A stretch of DNA of 46,641 nt from Geobacter sp. (GTDB taxonomy: Bacteria; Desulfobacterota; Desulfuromonadia; Geobacterales; DSM-12255): assembly GCA_009886125.1 (NCBI GenBank), contig VFJK01000001.1, positions 1 through 46,641 of the forward strand, given 5' to 3'. Position numbers and translations under genes: made by a program. The notes beneath the pieces are model-generated. The model saw only the letters and a program-made list of their open reading frames with translations. It ran no database searches and was not told where the DNA came from. This document shows positions 25,467 to 33,017 of the stretch, one piece after another; position 1 is the first letter of the stretch; every line of letters begins with the position of its first letter.

Positions 25467-28169
25467 TTACACCGCAACTGCCTCATTGAACCGCTTCACC
25501 AGCACTTCCAGCTTCCCGCCAAACTCCCGGTTCGCCCGCCCCCAACCGCCGGCATGGGAGAACACCGGCATATCATCAAAATCATCGCGGCTGATGGAGA
25601 GATTCTGCACCAGATGCACCCGCACCCGCTCCAGCCATTCCAGCTGCTGCGGCGTAAAGGTCTGCCCTCCGGTGATCCGCATCATGGCCCGCTGTACCCG
25701 CTCCTGGGCGGTGAACAGCTCCTTCTCCGCCGCTGCCGCATGCTGCACCATGGAGATAATGTCGGCCATGGCCTTGTGGTAGGTCAGTTCGTGGGCCTTC
25801 TGCAGCCGCTCGTCGTTGAAACGGAGTGACGCCGCCGCCAGCTTGCTGCGCAGCTCGGTCAAGGCGTCCACATTCCAGTCTGCGGGCCGGTCGAGGAGAA
25901 TCTGCACCGCCTCGATATCGCTTTTGTGTTCACGGATGTAGTTGGCAAAGGCCGCCAGATAGTCCGCCGGTTTGTACTCGTTGCCGGCGCTGTCCCGGAT
26001 CAGCCAGACGCTCTCCACCTGATCTTCCAGCTCGTAACTCTTGAGAAAGGTCCGCTCCGGGCGTTTGTAGTTGACCAAAAGATCCTGAAAGGCCGGACTG
26101 CGCAGCATCTCCATGGTAGCGGCGAAGCGGCTCTTGAGATTCTGCGGCAGTTCATCGGCATAGCGGGCCAGATCGCCGCCGGCAATGAAGGCGCTGAAAT
26201 CCGTGCGGGATTCGCCGCTCATCTCCTTGTCGATCCGCTGCAGCCGCTTGACCAGACAGCGGCTGTTGTACTCCCGATCTTTGTTTTGCCAGATATCCTC
26301 GATGATCTCGATGATGGTGCGGGTTTTGGGGGCCGGTTTCAGGGCGGTAATGGCGGTGGCGCTGCGGAAGAACTCCAGCAGGGTGCCGTCGAAACAGTCA
26401 AAGACGGTGAAGTGGGATTTGTCCGGGTATTTCTCCCCCTTGCGGGTGCCGCGGCCGAGCATCTGCTCGAAGAGGATGCGAGACTTGACCGGCCGCAGGA
26501 AAACGATGAACTCCAGATCTGGAATATCGACACCGGTAGTGAGCAGGTCAACCGTGACGGCAATGGAAGGCTGAGGCCGGTTACGGAACTCGCGAATGCG
26601 CTGAAGCGGCCGATCCACCCGACCGGTGATCTTGGCAGCAAAGGCCTCGCCCTTGCCGAAGACCTCCCGCGCCAGCTCCACCAACTGGTCGGCATGGGAG
26701 GTGTGGGGCAGGTCGTTGGCAGCAAAAATCAGCGTTTTCGGGAAACGGCCGTATTTCGCCTCATGCTCATCGGCATAGGTCTTGATCTCTTCCAGAATCT
26801 TCCGGTTGGAGCTCGGCACGGTCACCTTGCTCTCCAGTTCCGAAACCTCGAAGCCGCGGTCGTCTTCCAGATTGTCCAACTGCTCAGCGCCGCTGGCGGT
26901 ATCCACCAGACCGACCAGTTCCCCCTCTTTCAGGAAAGCGCCGTTCATGCGGACTTCCGAGCGAATCGCCACCACATCGTAATCCACCAGATGCCCTTCC
27001 CTGATGGCCCGCTCGTATTCGTAGCGATAGACCAGATGCTTGAAGAAGGTGGTGGTGTGGGCCGCCGGGGTGGCGGTCAAGCCGATCTTGATGGCGTCAA
27101 AGTGGTCCAGCGTCGCCCGCCAGGTGGCGACCTCCTGGGCGGTGTAGCCGCGATGGCATTCATCGGCGATGATCAGGTCAAAGGCGTGAATGGGGATGTC
27201 TAGCTGGCCGGCATCATCTTCCTCGTCCCCTTCGCCGTTGAAAGCTGCATTACGACCGAAGAGGTTGATAGTCATCCGCTGGATGGTGCTGATGTAGAGA
27301 AAGGCGTCGCCCGGCTTGGGGGCGGTCAGATAGCTGTTGGGCAGAACCTTGGGATCGAACTTTTCACCCTCTTCAAAGTCTCCGGTCTGGAAACGCTGAC
27401 TGTAGACTTCGTAGATGGCATCAAACTTGTGCCCCGGCTCCGGCTCGAAAGCGGCAAAGGAGCGGACCGCCTGGGCGGCCAGGGCGCGGCGGTCGACGAG
27501 GAACAGCACCCGTAGCGCCACGCCGCACTTCATCAATCGATAGACCTGGTTGACCATGGTGAAGGTCTTGCCGGTGCCGGTCGCCATGGCAACCAGCATG
27601 TGATGCTTCCGCTCGCCAATGGCTTTTTCCACTTCGGTGTTGCACTCCCGCTGGTGAGGGCGCAGCCGCTGGTGGTCATTGGCCAGCCTCTGCAGGGCAC
27701 TGCAGGCGGCATCCAGATTCCGGCCCAGCTTTTCCAGCAGTGCCGCCGGAGTGTGAAAAGCGGTGAGCTGCCGCGAGCGACTGTTTTCGTGACGAATGTC
27801 GTGATGCCAGATCAGCTCGCCGTTGGTGGCGTAGAGAAAGGGGACGTAGTAAGGGCCAAAGGAAAGGTCGCTGCCGCTAACGCCGCGGGAGTAGCGCTGT
27901 GCCTGGGTCAGGACGTTCTGCGGGCCGAGAGAAAGTTTTTTCGCTTCGACAATGCCAAGGATTTTGCCGCCGACACAGAGGGCATAGTCGGCCGGGCCGT
28001 TGTCAGTCGGGTACTCGACGATGGCACAGCCATCATAGGCAGCCAGAGGTTTAGTGGGGTTGTACGCGCAGACTTTCCAACCGGAGGAGGCAAGTTTCGG
28101 ATCTACCAGCTTGCGGCGGGTCAGCCATTCGGAGTTGGCTGTGGAAGCGGATGTTCTGGCAGCTGTCAT
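25467..28169 (-). CDS. hsdR: Type I restriction endonuclease/translocase subunit
   Basis: The 900-residue protein starts with an HsdR N-terminal nuclease domain containing PADYALCVGGKILGIVEAKK (the D...ExK cleavage motif). It continues with a superfamily 2 DNA translocase: Walker A MATGTGKTFTMV, DECHRG, GLTATP, and the helicase C part with MLGRGTR. The C-terminal domain resembles EcoEI-type HsdR proteins. It pumps DNA and cuts away from the recognition site when the site is unmethylated. The ATG at 28169 is preceded by a run of eight G residues that must serve as ribosome-binding sequence (see findings). It is the first gene of the operon. Confidence 0.95.
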   Translation of the reverse strand: MTAARTSASTANSEWLTRRKLVDPKLASSGWKVCAYNPTKPLAAYDGCAIVEYPTDNGPADYALCVGGKILGIVEAKKLSLGPQNVLTQAQRYSRGVSGSDLSFGPYYVPFLYATNGELIWHHDIRHENSRSRQLTAFHTPAALLEKLGRNLDAACSALQRLANDHQRLRPHQRECNTEVEKAIGERKHHMLVAMATGTGKTFTMVNQVYRLMKCGVALRVLFLVDRRALAAQAVRSFAAFEPEPGHKFDAIYEVYSQRFQTGDFEEGEKFDPKVLPNSYLTAPKPGDAFLYISTIQRMTINLFGRNAAFNGEGDEEDDAGQLDIPIHAFDLIIADECHRGYTAQEVATWRATLDHFDAIKIGLTATPAAHTTTFFKHLVYRYEYERAIREGHLVDYDVVAIRSEVRMNGAFLKEGELVGLVDTASGAEQLDNLEDDRGFEVSELESKVTVPSSNRKILEEIKTYADEHEAKYGRFPKTLIFAANDLPHTSHADQLVELAREVFGKGEAFAAKITGRVDRPLQRIREFRNRPQPSIAVTVDLLTTGVDIPDLEFIVFLRPVKSRILFEQMLGRGTRKGEKYPDKSHFTVFDCFDGTLLEFFRSATAITALKPAPKTRTIIEIIEDIWQNKDREYNSRCLVKRLQRIDKEMSGESRTDFSAFIAGGDLARYADELPQNLKSRFAATMEMLRSPAFQDLLVNYKRPERTFLKSYELEDQVESVWLIRDSAGNEYKPADYLAAFANYIREHKSDIEAVQILLDRPADWNVDALTELRSKLAAASLRFNDERLQKAHELTYHKAMADIISMVQHAAAAEKELFTAQERVQRAMMRITGGQTFTPQQLEWLERVRVHLVQNLSISRDDFDDMPVFSHAGGWGRANREFGGKLEVLVKRFNEAVAV

Positions 28170-28172
28170 CAG

Positions 28173-28180
28173 CCCCCCCC
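28173..28180 (-). promoter_or_regulatory. G8 tract at the hsdR ribosome-binding site
   Basis: The minus strand reads GCCGGGGGGGGCTGATG at the hsdR start. The homopolymer of eight G lies three bases before the ATG and is the only Shine-Dalgarno-like sequence. Slipped-strand changes would alter initiation spacing. Confidence 0.5.
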
Positions 28181-28298
28181 GGCAGAGATGTTAATGATAT
28201 TAAATGGATTAGTCTCAATTCAATTAGCATGGTTAGGAGGTTAATTCAAGGCGTAACCTCATAGCACCAGATGCATGTGATTATATCGTGTGGAGTTT

Positions 28299-28664
28299 TC
28301 ACTTAATCCATTCAAAGTAAACGGAACCGATCACTCGCTTTCCGTCCAGGTAACCGGCGATTGAATATGTTGCTCCGTTAAAATCTATCGACCTGTACAG
28401 CTTGCCTTTCACAAAGAACTCCGATGCTGGGCCATCAGGTTCCTGATCTTCGTCAGCGATATAGCGTAATATCCTGACGCAAGGTTTTCTCTTGAAAGCT
28501 TCACTCGCCACGTCTTCCCCGACAAGAGTTTTTACATCCTTAAAAGTGTCAAAATGCTCCATCATCTTATGCAGACGGCGAGCGGCTTCATACCCTTCAT
28601 AATGATCACCGATTACCTCATTGCCTGTTGTCAAGGGCTCCTCCTCCAGTTTTATTGCAAACAT
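28299..28664 (-). CDS. Unknown protein between hsdR and WYL regulator
   Basis: The start is taken at ATG 28664, with AAGGA just upstream; a TTG at 28736 would put the WYL operator inside the gene. The 121-residue product (MFAIKLEEEPLTTGNEVIGD...) has an acidic N-terminal half with helices around YEGYEAARRLHKMMEHFDTF and a strand-rich C-terminal half (GKLYRSIDFNGATYSIAGYL, VIGSVYFEWIK). No known motif, signal peptide or membrane segment is seen. It points the same way as the restriction operon, with a 129-bp gap to hsdR, and is divergent from the WYL gene, so the palindrome at 28693-28711 may control both. Confidence 0.55.
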   Translation of the reverse strand: MFAIKLEEEPLTTGNEVIGDHYEGYEAARRLHKMMEHFDTFKDVKTLVGEDVASEAFKRKPCVRILRYIADEDQEPDGPASEFFVKGKLYRSIDFNGATYSIAGYLDGKRVIGSVYFEWIK

Positions 28665-28711
28665 TTCCTTATCTGCTATTATCACCCATGAATGCGTCAG
28701 AAAGTGACGCA
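28655..28711 (+). promoter_or_regulatory. Promoter and palindromic operator of the WYL regulator gene
   Basis: TTGCAA (28655-28660), a 16-bp spacer and TATTAT (28677-28682) preceded by TGC form an extended -10 promoter. A perfect inverted repeat TGCGTCA (28693-28699), GAAAG, TGACGCA (28705-28711) begins just past the expected start point near 28690. Binding there would block elongation, a layout known for WYL repressors next to defence genes. Confidence 0.55.
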
Positions 28712-28759
28712 ATAATGTGCTTTTATTTAATGGCAAATTTTTTCGTAAAGGAGCTCTTC

Positions 28760-29758
28760 ATGGATACTCTCTACCGCCGCTGGCTGATCCTCTGCTTGAT
28801 CCCCCGCTACGGAAACAGCATCACTGTCAGTCAGATTGCTGATCGGCTCAGTACCAGAGGCGCTGAAAGAGCGTCTGTGAGAACCATCCAGCGCGACCTG
28901 GAGGAGCTTTCCACTTTTCCCATAACCAGTGAGCTGAACGGTCGCACTTTTCACTGGAGCTGGGCAGAAAACGCCAGACGTTTTGATCTCCCAGTGATGG
29001 ACCCGCAGACAGCCCTTACCTTCCATTTGGTCAGGGAGCATCTGACACCCCTGCTCCCCGCTTCGTCCCTGAAGTATCTGGAATCATACTTCACCACAGC
29101 CGCTTCTATCCTCTCCGGCAATAATGAAATGCCCCTCGCGCAGTGGCGCGACAAGGTGCGAAAAATCTCTCGTGGCTTGCAGATGGAACCGCCGAGCATA
29201 AGCCCCGGAGTAGCCGAGGTTGTCTACGAAGCACTGCTGCGGGAACGGTGCCTGCGGGTCAGCTACCGGCCAAGATCGGAAGGCACCGCCAAAGAGTACA
29301 AGGAGCTGAACCCCCTCGGACTGGTTCTGGTAGGCAGTCTGGTCTATCTGGTAGCAACAATCGGAGAGTACACCAACCCCCTCCAGTTCCTGCTGCACCG
29401 GATGGAGGAAGCAACCATGCTGGACAAACCGGTAACGGTTCCAGAAGGGTTTTCCCTGCAACGATATATCGAAAGCGGTGAGTTCAGTTATCCGGTGGGT
29501 AAGGAGACGATTCGCCTGAAGGCACTTTTTGACAAGGATGCTGCCGCTTATCTGCACGAGACACCTCTGCCAGGCCTGTTCAGTCTGACTGATGATGAAA
29601 AGGAAGAGACCGTGTTGCTGGAAGCTGAAGTGCTTGACAGCCTTCAACTGCGCTGGTGGTTGCGGGGATTTGGTGATTCGGTAGAGGTGCTGGAGCCTTT
29701 GGAATTGCGGGAGGAGTTTAAGGAGATGGCGAAAAACCTGAAAAGTATTTACAGATAA
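28760..29758 (+). CDS. WYL-domain transcriptional regulator
   Basis: The start is ATG 28760, seven bases after AAAGGAG. The 332-residue protein has an N-terminal DeoR/YafY-type helix-turn-helix (TVSQIADRLSTRGAERASVRTIQRDLEELS) and a central WYL domain (about 150-225, with LRVSYRPRSEG...YKELNPLGLVLVGSLVYLVA), then a WCX-type C-terminal domain. WYL regulators sense a nucleic-acid or nucleotide ligand, and the BrxR and CapW proteins that control BREX, CBASS and restriction loci belong to this class. Its position beside hsdR and a palindromic site supports control of the island. It has no nuclease or peptidase domain. Confidence 0.88.
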   Translation: MDTLYRRWLILCLIPRYGNSITVSQIADRLSTRGAERASVRTIQRDLEELSTFPITSELNGRTFHWSWAENARRFDLPVMDPQTALTFHLVREHLTPLLPASSLKYLESYFTTAASILSGNNEMPLAQWRDKVRKISRGLQMEPPSISPGVAEVVYEALLRERCLRVSYRPRSEGTAKEYKELNPLGLVLVGSLVYLVATIGEYTNPLQFLLHRMEEATMLDKPVTVPEGFSLQRYIESGEFSYPVGKETIRLKALFDKDAAAYLHETPLPGLFSLTDDEKEETVLLEAEVLDSLQLRWWLRGFGDSVEVLEPLELREEFKEMAKNLKSIYR

Positions 29759-29823
29759 TTCAACTGACAAAACCGGTGATAACAATACTGCAACTTCAAA
29801 TTCTCTACTGTAATTAATTCCCC

Positions 29824-29863
29824 TTGACATACATCATATATGCTGTATAAACTCCTTATATGA
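29824..29863 (+). promoter_or_regulatory. hicAB promoter with inverted repeat
   Basis: TTGACA (29824-29829), a 16-bp spacer and TATAAA (29846-29851) form a strong promoter. TCATATA (29834-29840) and TATATGA (29857-29863) are inverted around the -10, a likely HicB operator. The predicted start point falls about two bases before the hicA ATG. Confidence 0.65.
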
Positions 29864-30045
29864 CAGGCAAGCAGCTTAAAAAACTTCTTGAAGAAAATGG
29901 ATGGTTGCTTGACCGCATTTCCGGTAGCCATCATATCATGATTCGCGAAGGTTGCCGGTCGATACCCGTTCCGGTTCACGGTTCAAGCGATCTGCCCAAG
30001 GGTCTTGTTCATGGCATCCTGAAACAGGCAGGGATAAAGGAGTAA
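29860..30045 (+). CDS. hicA: HicA-type mRNA interferase toxin
   Basis: This 61-residue protein has the HicA double-stranded-RNA-binding-like fold with the catalytic histidine region SGSHHIMIREG (His24/His25) and the C-terminal DLPKGLVHGILKQAGI helix. It cleaves mRNA independently of translation-site choice and is held in check by HicB. No ribosome-binding site precedes the ATG, and the predicted transcript starts almost on it, so translation may be leaderless. hicB begins five bases after its stop. Confidence 0.88.
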   Translation: MTGKQLKKLLEENGWLLDRISGSHHIMIREGCRSIPVPVHGSSDLPKGLVHGILKQAGIKE

Positions 30046-30050
30046 CAATC

Positions 30051-30467
30051 ATGTTGGCATATCCGGCAAAGATAGAAAAACAGGACGACGGCTATCTGGT
30101 CACTTTTCCTGATCTGGAGAATGTCTTGACCTACGGCGAGACCATGGAAGAGGCTCTGCAAAATGCTGAAGAGGCCCTGAACGGCTGCATAGAATCTGAT
30201 TTCGAGCGGAACTTTGCCGTTCCGGCATCGACAAGCATTACAGCTAAAAATATATTCAACATCCCTGTTGCCCCACATATCGCTGTTGCTGTGATGCTCC
30301 GCTCTCTGCGTGCCGATCGATCACAAACAGAGGTTGCGCGCCAGCTTAACATCTCCTATCAGGTTTATCAGCGACTGGAGAATCCCCGCAAAGCCAACCC
30401 GACTGTCAAGACTCTGGAAAAAATAGCTCGTGTGTTCGGTAAACGGATTGAGTTGGGATTTGTCTAA
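30051..30467 (+). CDS. hicB: HicB-type antitoxin with Xre DNA-binding domain
   Basis: The start is ATG 30051, eight bases after AAGGAG. The 138-residue protein has the HicB partial RNase-H-like domain (YPAKIEKQDDGYLVTFPDLENVLTYGETMEEALQNAEEAL) and a C-terminal Cro/C1 helix-turn-helix (TEVARQLNISYQVYQRLENP). It binds HicA and represses the operon through the inverted repeat around the hicA promoter. An upstream reading from 29952 overlaps hicA and is not used. Confidence 0.9.
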   Translation: MLAYPAKIEKQDDGYLVTFPDLENVLTYGETMEEALQNAEEALNGCIESDFERNFAVPASTSITAKNIFNIPVAPHIAVAVMLRSLRADRSQTEVARQLNISYQVYQRLENPRKANPTVKTLEKIARVFGKRIELGFV

Positions 30468-30495
30468 TCGAACAGTTCCTGTCGTAAACTTATGT

Positions 30496-30537
30496 AAAAA
30501 AAGGCCCTCTGTCATGTCTGACAGAGGGCCTTTTTAT
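30496..30537. terminator. Bidirectional terminator between hicB and sfrA-like gene
   Basis: GGCCCTCTGTCA (30503-30514) and TGACAGAGGGCC (30519-30530) form a perfect 12-bp stem, with A and T runs at both ends. It serves hicB on the plus strand and the oxidoreductase operon on the minus strand. Confidence 0.92.
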
Positions 30538-30556
30538 TTCAGCTCAGCAAAAATAA

Positions 30557-32980
30557 TTATGCTTTGGCAACCGTAACAAATACAGAGTTCGAATTGCCTG
30601 CCAGAAGCGAGGCTGCATTCAGATCACTGAAGTGGTAGGGTGCGAACAGAACTCCGGGCTGAAGACTCTTTGAAATTGCAGCTTTACCGGTCATGGAGCC
30701 GCTTCCGGATGTGACCGTTATAGATGCCCCTTCGCTGATCGACAGTTTTAAGGCATCTTCAGCCGAGATCTCGATGCTCCCCTTTGGAGCAACTACGCAA
30801 TTGTTATCGGAACTGAGCGTCGATGTACCGTTGTGATACAGAGATGCGCCGACGAAAAGGGTCAGGTCGGAACAGACCGGTTTGGAAACGTTCACCGGAG
30901 CAAATGACGGTGCAACCGAAGAAGCGCCCCTTTCAGATCCGCTGCCGTAAAGACCGTTCGATGATTCTATCTCCATCATCACAGAGTCAGCTGTAGCTGA
31001 ATCTGCCGCACCTGTAAGAGCGGAGATGATCGCCGAGATGATGGCGATGTCCTCTTTTGCTTCACCCGGAGCGTTGACCGCTTTCTGGAGCGACTGGACC
31101 CTTCCGTCAGGAGTCGTGAAGGTACCGCTCTTCTCTGCTGCAGCAGATGCCGGAAGAAGAATATGAGCCATCTTTGTAACTTCAGAAGAGAGTATGTCCT
31201 GAACGATCAGAAGTTCGAGTTTTTCGAGAGCCTTTTTGATCCTTCTGTTTTCAGGAAAGGATACCAGCGGATTGCACCCCAGAAGATACAGTGCCCTGAT
31301 GCTCCCCTTCTCGATTCCATCAATGATCCCCCAGAGATCAAGACCGTTCTCACCCGGATTGACCCCCATCTCGATCATGCCGAGGGTATTGTTCTTTTCG
31401 TCGACCGGGAACAGGCCGCCGGCCTCTTTACCGACAGCTCCCAGGAGAAACGCCAGGTTTGCCACTGCGGTGAGTGCATCTGTTGGCGATTCGCTCCGGA
31501 TGATATCGGCGCCGAAGATGACCGCAGGATTTTTGCTCCCGCTCAGAAGAGCTGCCGCTTCCTTCAGGGCCGCTTCCGAAACACCGGCAGTTGCAGCCAG
31601 ATCAGCCATCGACAAGGCCGAAAGTGAAGCGCTGTATGTGTCAAATCCTGCGGCATCAGATCTGCAGCCTGCCTCAAGAAGAGCTTTCGAAATGCCGGCA
31701 AGCAGAGCTACTTCTCCCCCCGGACAATAGTTGAGGTACGAGTTCGAGTATTTTCTGAGCTTTATCGTCCTGGTATTTGCAACGACAAGCTTTGCGTCAT
31801 TTTTAGTAGCAGCCTTGATGACCCGGTATTCGATCCCGGTTGATTCGGCCTTGAGATCCGAGCCGATGACCAGAATCGCGTCCGCGTTGTCAATCCGGTC
31901 TATTGTTGCGCTTGCACCGTCTATCCCAAGCCGTGCTTTCATGATCTCGACAGCTGCTGCAAAGCCGAGACGCGCCTCTGAATCGAGGTTCGGAGAGCCG
32001 AGAGTTTTCTTGATCAGTTTTGCAAAGAGAAAATTCTCCTCATTGGTCAAGCGAGGGGAGGAGATGCCTGCAATCGCAGCTGCCGGAATCGATTTCAGTT
32101 TATCCACTGCAGTTGAGAGTGCTGACTCCCACGAAGCCGGAGTCTGGTTGACCATAGGGGTCTTGAGGCGCATGTCGGAATTCAGGTATGCATAGCCGAA
32201 TCGGCCGTTGATGCAGAGATTCCCTTCATTGAAGGTACTGTCGTCACTGGTGACCCGTTCAACGCGCCCATCCTTCGAATGGTATTCGATCTGGCAGCCG
32301 GTGCTGCAGAATGGGCAGACGCTTTTTGTGACATCGAACGTCCACGGGCGACCTTTGAACTTGAACGGCTTGGAGATGAGCGTACCGGTCGGGCAGACGG
32401 CGATGCAGTTCCCGCAGAAATCGCAATCGAGGGGTTTCCCGTCGACTGTATCGATGATCGTCGCCTCTCCCCGGTTCACGACGGCTATCGCATCACAGCC
32501 GACGATCTCGTGATCGACCTTAACGCACTTTTCGCAAAGGATGCAGCGGTTCGGATCGCTTTCGAGCAGTTTCCAGTCATAGCGGATGGGACGGCGCTCC
32601 AGAACGGCAGAGTACTCCTGCCTGGCGACTTCAAGTCCGTAACAGTTGTCCTGGAGATCACATTCACCGCCGGCATCACATACCGGGCAGTCAAGCGGAT
32701 GGTTGACGAGCATAAGCTCCATGATCTTCCGGCGGATCTCAGCCAGCTTTTCCGACTGTGTCGTGACCACAATCCCGTCCTTAACAGGGGTATTGCAGGC
32801 CGTCATCGTCCGATCGACACCTTCGACCTCGACCGCACAGATCCTGCAGGCGCCGGTCGGGGAGACCTTCTGCAGCCAGCAAAGGGTCGGTATCGTGATG
32901 CCGAGCTGCCGGGCAGCTTCAAGTATGGTGGTCCCTGCAGAAACGCTGATATTTTTACCGTCAATTGTCAAACTGACCAT
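30557..32980 (-). CDS. sfrA: NuoG/formate-dehydrogenase-like subunit, SfrA-like
   Basis: The 807-residue protein starts with a [2Fe-2S] domain (Cys34, Cys45, Cys48, Cys62) and the His-Cys3 cluster [19 protein letters not shown]. Two [4Fe-4S] sets ([24 protein letters not shown]) follow, and then a molybdopterin oxidoreductase domain led by CPFCSTGC and ending near the C-terminus with the dinucleotide-binding-like barrel. This matches NuoG-type subunits and the 87-kDa subunit of the NADPH-dependent Fe(III) reductase SfrAB of Geobacter, which is thought to run as an NADPH dehydrogenase in acetate oxidation. The partner gene lies 37 bases upstream. No active-site Cys or Sec for formate is evident. 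Confidence 0.85.
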   Translation of the reverse strand: MVSLTIDGKNISVSAGTTILEAARQLGITIPTLCWLQKVSPTGACRICAVEVEGVDRTMTACNTPVKDGIVVTTQSEKLAEIRRKIMELMLVNHPLDCPVCDAGGECDLQDNCYGLEVARQEYSAVLERRPIRYDWKLLESDPNRCILCEKCVKVDHEIVGCDAIAVVNRGEATIIDTVDGKPLDCDFCGNCIAVCPTGTLISKPFKFKGRPWTFDVTKSVCPFCSTGCQIEYHSKDGRVERVTSDDSTFNEGNLCINGRFGYAYLNSDMRLKTPMVNQTPASWESALSTAVDKLKSIPAAAIAGISSPRLTNEENFLFAKLIKKTLGSPNLDSEARLGFAAAVEIMKARLGIDGASATIDRIDNADAILVIGSDLKAESTGIEYRVIKAATKNDAKLVVANTRTIKLRKYSNSYLNYCPGGEVALLAGISKALLEAGCRSDAAGFDTYSASLSALSMADLAATAGVSEAALKEAAALLSGSKNPAVIFGADIIRSESPTDALTAVANLAFLLGAVGKEAGGLFPVDEKNNTLGMIEMGVNPGENGLDLWGIIDGIEKGSIRALYLLGCNPLVSFPENRRIKKALEKLELLIVQDILSSEVTKMAHILLPASAAAEKSGTFTTPDGRVQSLQKAVNAPGEAKEDIAIISAIISALTGAADSATADSVMMEIESSNGLYGSGSERGASSVAPSFAPVNVSKPVCSDLTLFVGASLYHNGTSTLSSDNNCVVAPKGSIEISAEDALKLSISEGASITVTSGSGSMTGKAAISKSLQPGVLFAPYHFSDLNAASLLAGNSNSVFVTVAKA

Positions 32981-33017
32981 ATTGTATTACTCCTCAGACT
33001 TTCAGAGCAGAATTAAT

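Noticed and set aside
25926-27203. 425-codon plus-strand reading frame
   Set aside because: It lies opposite hsdR, whose helicase motifs are in order. The antisense frame stays open because of the G/C-rich codon pattern.
28640-28736. Upstream TTG start for the 121-residue unknown protein
   Set aside because: It lacks a ribosome-binding site and would translate through the WYL operator palindrome.
30557-32980. Formate dehydrogenase alpha subunit
   Set aside because: Fe-S domains match, but I see no active-site Cys/Sec context for formate, and the GltD-like partner points to an SfrAB-type enzyme.
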